This document shows, in pieces, positions 9,041 to 16,988 of a stretch of 64,000 bases of DNA. Within the stretch, counting starts at the first letter, position 1; each line of letters opens with the position of its first letter. A model generated the notes under the pieces. The model was given only the letters and a program-made list of their open reading frames with translations, was not told where the DNA came from and searched no databases. The stretch covers positions 27,990-91,989 of the forward strand of contig NZ_JAKRRY010000024.1 of assembly GCF_026191675.1 (NCBI RefSeq). The letters run 5' to 3'. The translations under genes and the position numbers were made by a program. This DNA comes from Vibrio qingdaonensis (lineage in GTDB: Bacteria; Pseudomonadota; Gammaproteobacteria; Enterobacterales; Vibrionaceae).

Positions 9041-9074
9041 CTATCAACTAACCAATACTATCGACTAATCAATA
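9041..9074. repeat. 17-bp tandem duplication between flhA and flhF
   Basis: CTATCAACTAACCAATA is followed directly by CTATCGACTAATCAATA, 15 of 17 bases identical. It lies just downstream of the flhA stop codon and is non-coding. It is one of a set of similar short tandem duplications in the gaps of this locus. Confidence 0.85.
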
Positions 9075-9085
9075 CTAACTACTCA

Positions 9086-11185
9086 TTAATTTCCAACCGC
9101 CTGTACGATTCGTATTTGTTTTTCATCAGGTATTTCTTGGTAAGACAACACTCGTAAATTTGGAATCGTGTTTTTGACAAATTTAGCTAACGTCGAACGA
9201 AGTACGCCCGATGTGAGCAATACGGCTGCCTCACCTTTTAATTCTTGTTCTTGGGTGGCTTGTGTTAACGATGCTTGTAATCGTTCGGCTAAGCCAGGCT
9301 CAATACCCGCTGACTCACCACCCGCTGCTTGCATAGTTTGATGCAATATTTGTTCCAATTCTGGGATTAAGGTAATAACTGGCAATTCTGGCTCTATACC
9401 ATTGATCTCTTGAACAATTAGTCGCTTAAGTGCAATACGCACAGCGGCAGTCAACACGTCAGGTTCTTGACTCTTTGATGAATATTCAGCCAATGTCTGG
9501 ACTATGGTGCGGATATCTCGAATTGGAATCGCTTCATGAAGTAGGTTTTGCAACACCTTAACCATGGTACCCAATGGTAATTGTTCCGGCACAAAGTCTT
9601 CAACCAACTTGGGTGCACTGCGACCCAATAGCTCAAGTAAGTTTTGTACTTCTTCATGGCCCAACAGCTGCGCTGCGTTATTCGTTAACAACTGGCTCAA
9701 ATGTGTGGCGAGCACTGTGGATGAATCCACAACGGTGTAACCAAGCGCTTGAGCGTGCTCTTTCTGCGCTTCTTGTATCCACACCGCTTCTAGACCAAAC
9801 GCTGGATCAATGGTTGGCTCACCATCAATCAGCCCATATACCTGACCTGGGTTGATCGCCAGCTCTTGGTCTGGGCGGATTTCTGCCTCACCTACCGCCA
9901 CGCCCATTAGCGTAATACGGTAGGAGTTTGGGGTCAGCTCCAAGTTGTCTCTAATGTGTACCGCGGGAATAAGGAAACCAAAGTCTTGGGAAAGCTTTTT
10001 ACGTACCCCTTTGACTCGCTCCAGTAATTCGCCGCCTTGATCTCTATCGACAAGCGGGATCAAGCGGTAGCCGACCTCTAGTCCAATCACGTCAACCGGA
10101 TGAACGTCATCCCACGACAGCTCTTTTGGTGGCGCTGATGGGTCTTTAGGCTGTAATTCTGCCGGCAAGTTTTTCTGCTCTTCCGCTTTCTTCTGTTTAC
10201 GCGTCATCCAGTACGCCCCGCCGCCCGCTAAGACCGCTAACAGTAGAAAGGCAAAATGTGGCATGCCCGGTACAATACCCATCACAAACATAATACCAGA
10301 GGTGATCATTAGCGCTTTGGGGTTATCAAACAGTTGGAAAACAACCTGTTGCCCCATATCTTCGTCAGTATTTTGACGCGTGACCATAATTGCCGCTGCA
10401 ATAGACAGTAACAGCGATGGGATTTGTGCAACCAAACCATCACCAATAGTTAAGAGCGTGTAAATTTGTAACGCTTCACCAAAACCCAGTGAATGCTGCA
10501 TCATACCGATGCTCAAACCACCAACGATATTAAGAAACAGGATCAAGATACCGGCAATGGCGTCCCCTTTTACAAACTTCGAGGCACCATCCATCGAACC
10601 GTAAAAGTCCGCTTCTTTAGTCACTTCAAAGCGACGTGTGCGGGCTTGGTCTTGATCAATGAGTCCGGCGTTTAAATCCGCATCAATGGCCATTTGCTTA
10701 CCGGGTAACGCATCCAAGGTAAAACGCGCGCTCACTTCTGAGATACGCCCTGCACCTTTGGTCACTACCATGAAGTTGATGATCATCAAAATCATGAAAA
10801 CCACAAGACCGACGGCATAGTTACCGCCAATCACCACGTTACCGAAGGCTTCAATCACGTTACCTGCCGCGCCGCTACCTTCGTGACCATAAAGCAATAC
10901 TACTCGCGTTGAGGCAACGTTAAGCGCCAAACGCAGCAATGTCGCAATCAGTAGTACAGTAGGAAACGCCGCAAAGTCCAGTGGACGACGGGTATAAACA
11001 GACACCAGCAACACCACCATCGCCAAGGCAATATTGAAGGTAAAAAAGAGATCGAGCAGCAATGCAGGGATGGGCAATATAATCATTGCCAGTGCAGCGA
11101 GAACCATAATTGGCGCGCCGACAGCAGGTAAAGCCCGATTTGGAATCGTCGGGAGTTTGTCGGCAAATGGTAAGGTTAATTTCAT
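9086..11185 (-). CDS. flhA: FlhA, flagellar type III export gate component
   Basis: The 699-residue protein has about eight membrane segments in the first 330 residues, the conserved FHIPEP-type region (GRISEVSARFTLDALPGKQMAIDADL near 145-170) and a large cytoplasmic domain that binds late-substrate chaperones. FlhA forms the nonameric export gate with FlhB and the FliPQR core and helps couple proton flow to export. Length is normal for the family. It has its own sigma54 promoter at 11248-11263, about 60 bases upstream. flhB ends 138 bp upstream and flhF follows downstream. Confidence 0.96.
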   Translation of the reverse strand: MKLTLPFADKLPTIPNRALPAVGAPIMVLAALAMIILPIPALLLDLFFTFNIALAMVVLLVSVYTRRPLDFAAFPTVLLIATLLRLALNVASTRVVLLYGHEGSGAAGNVIEAFGNVVIGGNYAVGLVVFMILMIINFMVVTKGAGRISEVSARFTLDALPGKQMAIDADLNAGLIDQDQARTRRFEVTKEADFYGSMDGASKFVKGDAIAGILILFLNIVGGLSIGMMQHSLGFGEALQIYTLLTIGDGLVAQIPSLLLSIAAAIMVTRQNTDEDMGQQVVFQLFDNPKALMITSGIMFVMGIVPGMPHFAFLLLAVLAGGGAYWMTRKQKKAEEQKNLPAELQPKDPSAPPKELSWDDVHPVDVIGLEVGYRLIPLVDRDQGGELLERVKGVRKKLSQDFGFLIPAVHIRDNLELTPNSYRITLMGVAVGEAEIRPDQELAINPGQVYGLIDGEPTIDPAFGLEAVWIQEAQKEHAQALGYTVVDSSTVLATHLSQLLTNNAAQLLGHEEVQNLLELLGRSAPKLVEDFVPEQLPLGTMVKVLQNLLHEAIPIRDIRTIVQTLAEYSSKSQEPDVLTAAVRIALKRLIVQEINGIEPELPVITLIPELEQILHQTMQAAGGESAGIEPGLAERLQASLTQATQEQELKGEAAVLLTSGVLRSTLAKFVKNTIPNLRVLSYQEIPDEKQIRIVQAVGN

Positions 11186-11247
11186 TACAACTACATCACT
11201 GCGGGTGGCACATAGCGCGCCATAATTAAAATATTAGATCTGTATCA

Positions 11248-11263
11248 TGCAAGAAGCATACCT
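11248..11263 (-). promoter_or_regulatory. Sigma54 promoter of flhA
   Basis: The minus strand reads AGGTATGCTTCTTGCA, with GG and GC separated by exactly ten bases, as sigma54 requires. It is almost the same as the flrB promoter at 27636-27651. Transcription would start near 11236 and enter flhA. Confidence 0.82.
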
Positions 11264-11323
11264 ATAGACAGCCAATTTTTTGACACCCTATAAAGGCTGT
11301 ACCATTGCGTCGGAAGGCAGCCA

Positions 11324-12454
11324 TTAATATCGCATCTCTTTCGGTATCGTAATCTGGTCATTTTGCAGTGTCGGTCGCTGCCCGCCTTTTTTACGATATT
11401 GCTTTAATTGATACACGTAAGCAAGAATCTGCGCCACGGCGGCAAATAAGCTATCTGGGATCTCTTGTTCTAATTCCGATGTGTGGTACAGCGCACGAGC
11501 AAGGGGGGGAGATGGCACAATATAAATATTATGTTCACGGGCAACTTCACGTATTTTCAAGGCCATATGATCAATCCCCTTTGCGACCACAATGGGGGCT
11601 TTATCCTGACCTTGTTTATATCGAAGTGCGACAGAGAAATGTTCTGGGTTGGTAATAATAACGTCTGCCTCTGGGACTTCCGCCATCATTCTTCGTTGTG
11701 CCGCTTCACGCTGAAGCATACGAATACGGCCTTTTACTTCCGGTTTACCTTCCGTATCTTTAAACTCATCTTTGACTTCTTGCTTAGTCATTTTGAGTTG
11801 TTCGGCATGCTGCCAAATTTGAAAGGGCACATCTATCGCCACCACAATCAATAACGTGGTACTGATCAGCAATATAAAATTGAGCAGAATATCCAACGCA
11901 TGGAAAATGTTTTGTGGAAAGACCTCAACACTTAGTTGAAATAAGTCAGCACGTGATGCGTTAACTAAATAAAAAGCCATCCCCGCAACCAGTGATACTT
12001 TGAGAATGGATTTAATCAGTTCGACCCAACTTTGCATGCCGACCATGCGCTTTAGACCGCTGAGTGGATTCATTTTAGACAGTTTTGGCATCGCCGCTTC
12101 TGCCGAAAAGCTAATACCGCCAACACCAGCCGCGCCTACTAATGCAGCAAGAAACAAAACAAACAAAATCAGAATTAACGGCAGAACAAGCCCAGATAAC
12201 ACGCCCATGATGATGTCAAATAGCACAGTGTGATCGTAAATTTCTTCCCGTGATAGGGTGAAAAATCGACTCATGGTATTAAAAAGTGCTTTGGCGAGCC
12301 CTTCACCAAACATCATCAGGGACAGAGCCCCTACCATCAGCACTGATACAGACGCCAGCTCTTTCGATCTCGCAACCTGGCCTTTTTCACGCGCCTGCTT
12401 TAACCGCTGGGGCGTGGCGTCTTCTGTGCGTTCTTGTCCATCTGACTCAGCCAA
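11324..12454 (-). CDS. flhB: FlhB, export substrate-specificity switch
   Basis: The 376-residue protein has four membrane segments (about 35-55, 85-110, 145-165, 185-210) and a cytoplasmic domain with the autocleavage region near 269-272. There the family motif Asn-Pro-Thr-His reads NPEH, so the Asn-Pro cleavage bond and the His are kept and the Thr is replaced by Glu. FlhB changes export from rod/hook to filament substrates when FliK signals the right hook length. The C-terminal tail is about 20 residues longer than in enteric FlhB. It follows fliR after an 81-bp gap that holds an 18-bp tandem repeat. Confidence 0.95.
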   Translation of the reverse strand: MAESDGQERTEDATPQRLKQAREKGQVARSKELASVSVLMVGALSLMMFGEGLAKALFNTMSRFFTLSREEIYDHTVLFDIIMGVLSGLVLPLILILFVLFLAALVGAAGVGGISFSAEAAMPKLSKMNPLSGLKRMVGMQSWVELIKSILKVSLVAGMAFYLVNASRADLFQLSVEVFPQNIFHALDILLNFILLISTTLLIVVAIDVPFQIWQHAEQLKMTKQEVKDEFKDTEGKPEVKGRIRMLQREAAQRRMMAEVPEADVIITNPEHFSVALRYKQGQDKAPIVVAKGIDHMALKIREVAREHNIYIVPSPPLARALYHTSELEQEIPDSLFAAVAQILAYVYQLKQYRKKGGQRPTLQNDQITIPKEMRY

Positions 12455-12488
12455 GTCTGCCCCCTTTCGTCACGAGTAAGCTCATACT

Positions 12489-12532
12489 AATCATCACGCC
12501 AGTGCCAATCATCACACCAGTATCAATCATCG
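12489..12532. repeat. 18-bp tandem duplication in the fliR-flhB gap
   Basis: AATCATCACGCCAGTGCC is followed directly by AATCATCACACCAGTATC and then by a partial third copy, AATCATCG. The tract lies between the fliR stop and the flhB start and is non-coding. Confidence 0.85.
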
Positions 12533-12535
12533 TGT

Positions 12536-13333
12536 TCAACATGCTAAACGAATCAAGCGACATACTTGCCCCTCAACTTCTAGCCAGTACAGTTGATAAT
12601 GGCTATACAGCCCGGCGAGCATATACCAACAAATCATCAAGCCCACTACCAGTGCAAACGTAAAGCCCAATGCAAAAATATTCAGTTGCGGGGCGGCTCT
12701 AGTCATCACACCAAACGACAAGTTAACCGTGAGTAGCGCAATAATCCCGGCAATCGCCATACTCAATGCCGTTTTGAACATTAAGCTTAGCCAGCCTGCC
12801 ATCTCTCGAAAATCAACCGTAGTCAGTTGACCACTGCCAATGGGCAAAGTTTTAAAACTCATCACAACCAATTGAATCATTTTAAGATGACCATCGGTTG
12901 CCAAAAAGAACATAGTCGCCAAAAACATAAACAACTGACCTAACAGCGGTGTGCTTTGTCCATTGGCAGGATCCACCATAGAGGCAAAACCTAGACTCGA
13001 TTGCATGCCGAGTATCTGCCCGAGCATAACAAAGGTCTGCACCATAAAAATGGTCACCATGCCCATCGAGATACCAATGATCATTTGCTCTGCAACAATC
13101 AAGAAGCCTTGGAATGAGAACAGCTCAATGTTTTGTGGGACCGCAGGTAATGTTGGCATCACCGCGAGAGTGAGGGCTAAACCAAGAAACAGACGAATTC
13201 TAGGTGAAACAAAATTGGCCCCTGTTACCGACATGACCATTAACATGGACGATATTCGCACATAAGGCCAAAAATAATTAGCTAGCCATTCAATCACCGT
13301 GCTCGTTGGGTATTCCATGCTCGGCGTTACCAA
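12536..13333 (-). CDS. fliR: FliR, flagellar export gate membrane protein
   Basis: The 265-residue protein is highly hydrophobic with about six membrane segments and the family pattern FQGFLIVAEQMIIGISMGMV and LLGQLFMFLATMFFLATDGHLKM. With FliP and FliQ it builds the export channel core. Its first codons overlap the end of fliQ by seven bases, as in most operons of this type. Length fits the family (about 260). The C-terminal segment (YSHYQLYWLEVEGQVCRLIRLAC) is cytoplasmic. Confidence 0.95.
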   Translation of the reverse strand: MVTPSMEYPTSTVIEWLANYFWPYVRISSMLMVMSVTGANFVSPRIRLFLGLALTLAVMPTLPAVPQNIELFSFQGFLIVAEQMIIGISMGMVTIFMVQTFVMLGQILGMQSSLGFASMVDPANGQSTPLLGQLFMFLATMFFLATDGHLKMIQLVVMSFKTLPIGSGQLTTVDFREMAGWLSLMFKTALSMAIAGIIALLTVNLSFGVMTRAAPQLNIFALGFTFALVVGLMICWYMLAGLYSHYQLYWLEVEGQVCRLIRLAC

Positions 13334-13596
13334 AGAACCTGAGGGATTCGTTCGATGATCTCATAAAAAAACTCCATCATCATTTGCGTCCCCCAATGAG
13401 CGAACCCCATCAAAACCAGTAATGTCACCACAAGCCTAGGAAGGAAACTCAACGTTTGTTCGTTGATCGAGGTAGCGGCTTGGAATATCGCCACCACTAA
13501 GCCAACCAATAAGCTTGGTACTACGATGGCGCAAACCAGTAGCAATACCATCCACAGAGCATCACGAAACAGTTCAACAAACAGCTCAGGCGTCAT
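13327..13596 (-). CDS. fliQ: FliQ, flagellar export gate membrane protein
   Basis: I place the start at ATG 13596 (MTPELFVELFRDALW), which gives the usual 89 residues and has GGAG eight bases before it. The longer frame to 13656 overlaps fliP and lacks family similarity. Two membrane helices are visible (about 16-38 and 51-74). FliQ subunits wrap the FliP/FliR core of the export gate. It begins 14 bases after fliP and overlaps fliR by seven bases. Confidence 0.95.
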   Translation of the reverse strand: MTPELFVELFRDALWMVLLLVCAIVVPSLLVGLVVAIFQAATSINEQTLSFLPRLVVTLLVLMGFAHWGTQMMMEFFYEIIERIPQVLW

Positions 13597-13610
13597 CTTA
13601 ATTACTCCAG

Positions 13611-14474
13611 CTACAACGCAAAACTGCCGGCCAAGGTTGATAGAATCAAATTCCAACCATCAACTAAGACAAACAACATAAGTTTAAACGGAAGTGACAC
13701 AATCATTGGCGACAACATCATCATACCCATTGCCATCAGGACCGACGCTACCACCAAGTCTATGATTAAAAATGGGAGGAACAGCATAAAGCCAATTTGG
13801 AACGCGGTTTTCAGCTCAGACGTGATGAATGCCGGAATCAAGACGGCAAGGGACACATCTTCTGGATTTTGCGCGGTGGAACCTGACATGTGTACGAAGG
13901 TTTCTAAGTCTTTAACGCGAGTTTGTTTCAGCATGAAATCCTTCATTGGACCTTGTGCTTGGTCAAAGGCTTGTTTGGCTGAAATCTCTTCATTCAAATA
14001 AGGCTGAATTGCCTCATCATTCACCTTACTCAGCACCGGCGACATAATGAATAAGGTTAAAAACATGGCGATACCAATAATCACTTGGTTAGAAGGCGTT
14101 TGCTGTAAACCCATCGCTTGTCTAAGAATCGACATGACCACAACGATACGAGTAAATGACGTCATTAAGATGACCATGGCAGGCAAGAAGCCAAGCATGG
14201 TCATCAAGGCTAGAATTTGTAAGTTTACCGAATAATCTTCGCTGCCATCCGCATTGGTCTTCATGGTGAAGGCAGGAATACCTGGCCCAGACGCAAAACC
14301 ACTCGCCGTTGAGCTTCCCGCCGCCCCTTGGTCGCTCTGCATCGCCGAAACCGTTACACCACTGTCTAGTGCTACACCGCTCGTCACTGGCGTCGCTAAC
14401 GCCTCTTCAGCTGCGCATATTGGTGCAAAAATAAGGAGCAGACAAAGGCACGCTCCGCGCAGTATCGTCATCAT
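13611..14474 (-). CDS. fliP: FliP, flagellar export gate membrane protein
   Basis: The 287-residue protein has a cleavable signal sequence (MMTILRGACLCLLLIFAPICAAEE), a variable periplasmic stretch and then the conserved FliP core with segments LALMTMLGFLPAMVILMTSF, NQVIIGIAMFLTLFIMSP and LPFLIIDLVVASVLMAMGMM. Five FliP copies form the channel of the export gate. The stretch between signal and first membrane helix is longer than in enteric FliP (245). It starts one base after fliO. Confidence 0.95.
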   Translation of the reverse strand: MMTILRGACLCLLLIFAPICAAEEALATPVTSGVALDSGVTVSAMQSDQGAAGSSTASGFASGPGIPAFTMKTNADGSEDYSVNLQILALMTMLGFLPAMVILMTSFTRIVVVMSILRQAMGLQQTPSNQVIIGIAMFLTLFIMSPVLSKVNDEAIQPYLNEEISAKQAFDQAQGPMKDFMLKQTRVKDLETFVHMSGSTAQNPEDVSLAVLIPAFITSELKTAFQIGFMLFLPFLIIDLVVASVLMAMGMMMLSPMIVSLPFKLMLFVLVDGWNLILSTLAGSFAL

Positions 14475-14475
14475 G

Positions 14476-14886
14476 CTAACCTTGTTTTTTCATCAATTTG
14501 GATAACTGAGCCGCAAAAGCAGGCTGGGTGCTTTCTTCCTGTGTCAGTGGCGTCTCCAGTTTAGAAATCAACTGTATGGATTGCGCGGTGATGCCAACAA
14601 GAAATTGTTCATCTCCCGCTTCCACTATCGCGATACGCTCTTTTGTCCCAACAGGGATTTGTCGCACAATTTTGAGCCCTTGCTGATTGATCATTGACGG
14701 CACTTTCATCCGTTTAAGCAACCAAGCCAGTCCCAAAATCACCATCACAACCAGTACAAGAGCCCCCAGTGTGGCGGCAAGATCAAACGGAGATTCTCCA
14801 CCAGCGAGCTGAGTAGGCGCTTGCGAAGCCTGCGCAGAGGCAGACAATAGCAAGGAGGTAACCACTATCGAATTGAGTATTTTCAT
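14476..14886 (-). CDS. fliO: FliO, assembly factor for FliP
   Basis: The 136-residue protein has a signal-like N-terminus (KILNSIVVTSLLLSASAQAS), one membrane helix (about 38-60, LAATLGALVLVVMVILGLAWLL split over the membrane) followed by LLKRMK, and a small cytoplasmic domain with VGTKERIAIVEAGDEQFLVG typical of FliO. FliO is a scaffold that helps FliP form its ring. It starts two bases after fliN. Confidence 0.9.
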   Translation of the reverse strand: MKILNSIVVTSLLLSASAQASQAPTQLAGGESPFDLAATLGALVLVVMVILGLAWLLKRMKVPSMINQQGLKIVRQIPVGTKERIAIVEAGDEQFLVGITAQSIQLISKLETPLTQEESTQPAFAAQLSKLMKKQG

Positions 14887-14888
14887 GC

Positions 14889-15299
14889 TTAACGTAACTT
14901 TTTAATGCGCTCGGTTTGGCTTATGACGTCGGTAAGACGAATACCAAATTTATCATTGACGACAACCACTTCTCCGTGGGCAATGAGAGTACCATTGACC
15001 ATTACGTCCAATGACTCCCCCGCGATACGATCCAATTCAACCACCGACCCTTGGTTCAATTGCAGTAAGTTACGAATACTGATTTGCGAACGCCCTACTT
15101 CCATTGAAATAGTCACAGGAATGTCCATGATGGTATCGAGCTTGCGGCGCTCATCTTCGGAAATTGGCGTCGAGGAATCTTGCAGCTCATCCAAAGGCGC
15201 GGCAAGCACTTCATCTACGTCAATATCGGGGGCCATTGGATCTTCTCCAAGTGCGGCTGCCCATTCATCTGCTAATTTTTGGTCGTCTGTAATGCCCAT
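14889..15299 (-). CDS. fliN: FliN, C-ring switch protein
   Basis: The 136-residue protein has an acidic, variable N-terminus of about 50 residues and a C-terminal SpoA domain (DIPVTISMEVGRSQISIRNL, GSVVELDRIAGESLDVMVNG, GEVVVVNDKFGIRLTDVI). FliN lines the base of the C-ring, binds CheY-P and helps dock the FliH-FliI export complex. It lies between fliM (16 bp upstream) and fliO. Confidence 0.96.
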   Translation of the reverse strand: MGITDDQKLADEWAAALGEDPMAPDIDVDEVLAAPLDELQDSSTPISEDERRKLDTIMDIPVTISMEVGRSQISIRNLLQLNQGSVVELDRIAGESLDVMVNGTLIAHGEVVVVNDKFGIRLTDVISQTERIKKLR

Positions 15300-15315
15300 A
15301 ACTTTTTACACTCTC

Positions 15316-16362
15316 TTATTCGTTCTCATCGTCCACATGCTCGAGCTCAGCCATAATATCCTTACCAAGGAAAGCTAAATCCCTTTTTACCACATCTGGG
15401 CGTCTAATCTTCTCGGAAATTTGAACGGCAATTTTCTCTCCCGCTCTTCCCATTTTCACTCTATATGTCGGTAACTCTTCGACAAACATGGTGGCATTTT
15501 CCGGCATTTCAATCGGAATGATGTCACCCACTTGCAGCTCCATCAAGTCGCGTAGAGACACGTCTTTTTCCAACAAATTCACGCGAAAGTTAACTGGCAC
15601 ATCCATAATTTCTTCACGTAACGCGCTGCTCCAACGAACGTCAGTTTCCATTTTATCCGACTGCACCCCCGCATCGAGAAGCTCTCGAATAGGCTCAACC
15701 ATCGAATACGGCATCACGACGTGGAAGTCGCCACCACCGCCATCAACTTCGATATGGAAAGAACTGACAACAATCACTTCCGTCGGACTAACAATGTTTG
15801 CCATGCTTGGGTTCACTTCTGAGTCCAAATATTCGAACTCTACCCCCATCACTGGCGACCATGCTTCTTTATAATCTTCAAACACGGTTTTCATCAGCAA
15901 TTGAATAATACGGCGCTCGGTTGGCGTAAACTCTCGGCCTTCAATCTTGGCGTGGAAGCGACCGTCTCCACCAAAAAAGTTTTCGACGAGAATAAAGACC
16001 AGACGCGCTTCCATGGTGATTAACGCGGTACCTTTTAACGGTCTAAACCGCACCATATTCAAACTAGTTGGCACATAAAGCGTGTTTTGGTATTCGCCAA
16101 ATTTCATCATTTGAACGCCGTTTATCGACACTTCTGCGGTCTTTCTTAGCATATTGAATAAGCTAATTCGCATATGTCGTGCGAAGCGTTCGTTGATGAG
16201 CTCCAGCGTTGGCATTCGACCACGAACAATGCGGTCTTGGGAAGAGAAGTCAAAATGCACCGCATCACTAGGATCCTGATCCAGTTCTTCTTCTACCTCA
16301 TCAACGTCATCTACGCCATGCAGTAGTGCATCAATTTCGTCTTGGCTTAATAAGTCAGTCAC
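15316..16362 (-). CDS. fliM: FliM, C-ring switch protein that binds CheY-P
   Basis: The 348-residue protein begins with the CheY-binding peptide LLSQDEIDALLHG, has the middle CheC-like domain carrying GGDGR (FFGGDGRF near 130) and a C-terminal SpoA domain (DVPVNFRVNLLEKDVSLRDL). FliM links FliG to FliN in the C-ring and receives the CheY-P signal. It lies eight bases after fliL and precedes fliN in one operon. Confidence 0.97.
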   Translation of the reverse strand: MTDLLSQDEIDALLHGVDDVDEVEEELDQDPSDAVHFDFSSQDRIVRGRMPTLELINERFARHMRISLFNMLRKTAEVSINGVQMMKFGEYQNTLYVPTSLNMVRFRPLKGTALITMEARLVFILVENFFGGDGRFHAKIEGREFTPTERRIIQLLMKTVFEDYKEAWSPVMGVEFEYLDSEVNPSMANIVSPTEVIVVSSFHIEVDGGGGDFHVVMPYSMVEPIRELLDAGVQSDKMETDVRWSSALREEIMDVPVNFRVNLLEKDVSLRDLMELQVGDIIPIEMPENATMFVEELPTYRVKMGRAGEKIAVQISEKIRRPDVVKRDLAFLGKDIMAELEHVDDENE

Positions 16363-16369
16363 ACATTAC

Positions 16370-16864
16370 CTACTGGATAACAAAATCTGTAAAGAGTACA
16401 CGTTCTATCACGGGCTTTCCGACCACTTGAGACAAGCTGCTCTGTATATCGGCGGTTGCTTGATCACGTAATTCAACTCGCCCATTGGTACTTCTTAGCT
16501 GCTCAACGGACGTTGAGGCAAACGTCGACAACAACGTACTCTCAATCAATGGCGAATGATAACGAGCTAACTCTTCATTATCCAAACCGCGTACCATTAG
16601 TTGAGCTTTAATTTGAACCATACGATCACGAGATTTACCTGCCACATTAAACACAAAAGGTTGCGCGATAGTGACGTATGAAATAGGGTCGACCACCACA
16701 ACAGGGGCGTTTTGCACAGACGTTGAACGGGGTTGAGGCGTACTATCGCCGCCAAAAAGCCAGTACGCCACGCCGCCAGCAATGAGTAACAGCATGAGTA
16801 CTGCTACGATGATAATCAACAGCTTTTTCTTACTGTTTGGTTGTTCTTGAATATTTTCTGCCAT
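16370..16864 (-). CDS. fliL: FliL, stator-associated inner-membrane protein
   Basis: The 164-residue protein has a short basic cytoplasmic tail, one membrane helix (about 14-36, LLIIIVAVLMLLLIAGGVAYW) and a periplasmic domain resembling stomatin-type folds (YVTIAQPFVFNV, VQIKAQLMVRG). FliL rings the stator units around the motor and improves torque under load. It sits between fliK and fliM; 124 bp separate it from fliK without a clear promoter. Confidence 0.93.
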   Translation of the reverse strand: MAENIQEQPNSKKKLLIIIVAVLMLLLIAGGVAYWLFGGDSTPQPRSTSVQNAPVVVVDPISYVTIAQPFVFNVAGKSRDRMVQIKAQLMVRGLDNEELARYHSPLIESTLLSTFASTSVEQLRSTNGRVELRDQATADIQSSLSQVVGKPVIERVLFTDFVIQ

Positions 16865-16988
16865 ATCAATATTTACTTTTAGTTAAGCGGCTTGAGGTTA
16901 TTGAGCCGATTATACAGACAATCCTACATCTCGCGGTTTCGCTTTGAATTGATTCATTAAATAAAACGCTCAGAGCGAGATAAACTCG

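Noticed and set aside
9574..9855. Plus-strand 93-codon frame inside flhA
   Set aside because: Antisense to a fully conserved gene and explained by its codon composition.
13762..14001. Plus-strand frame opposite fliP
   Set aside because: Shadow of the conserved FliP core on the other strand.
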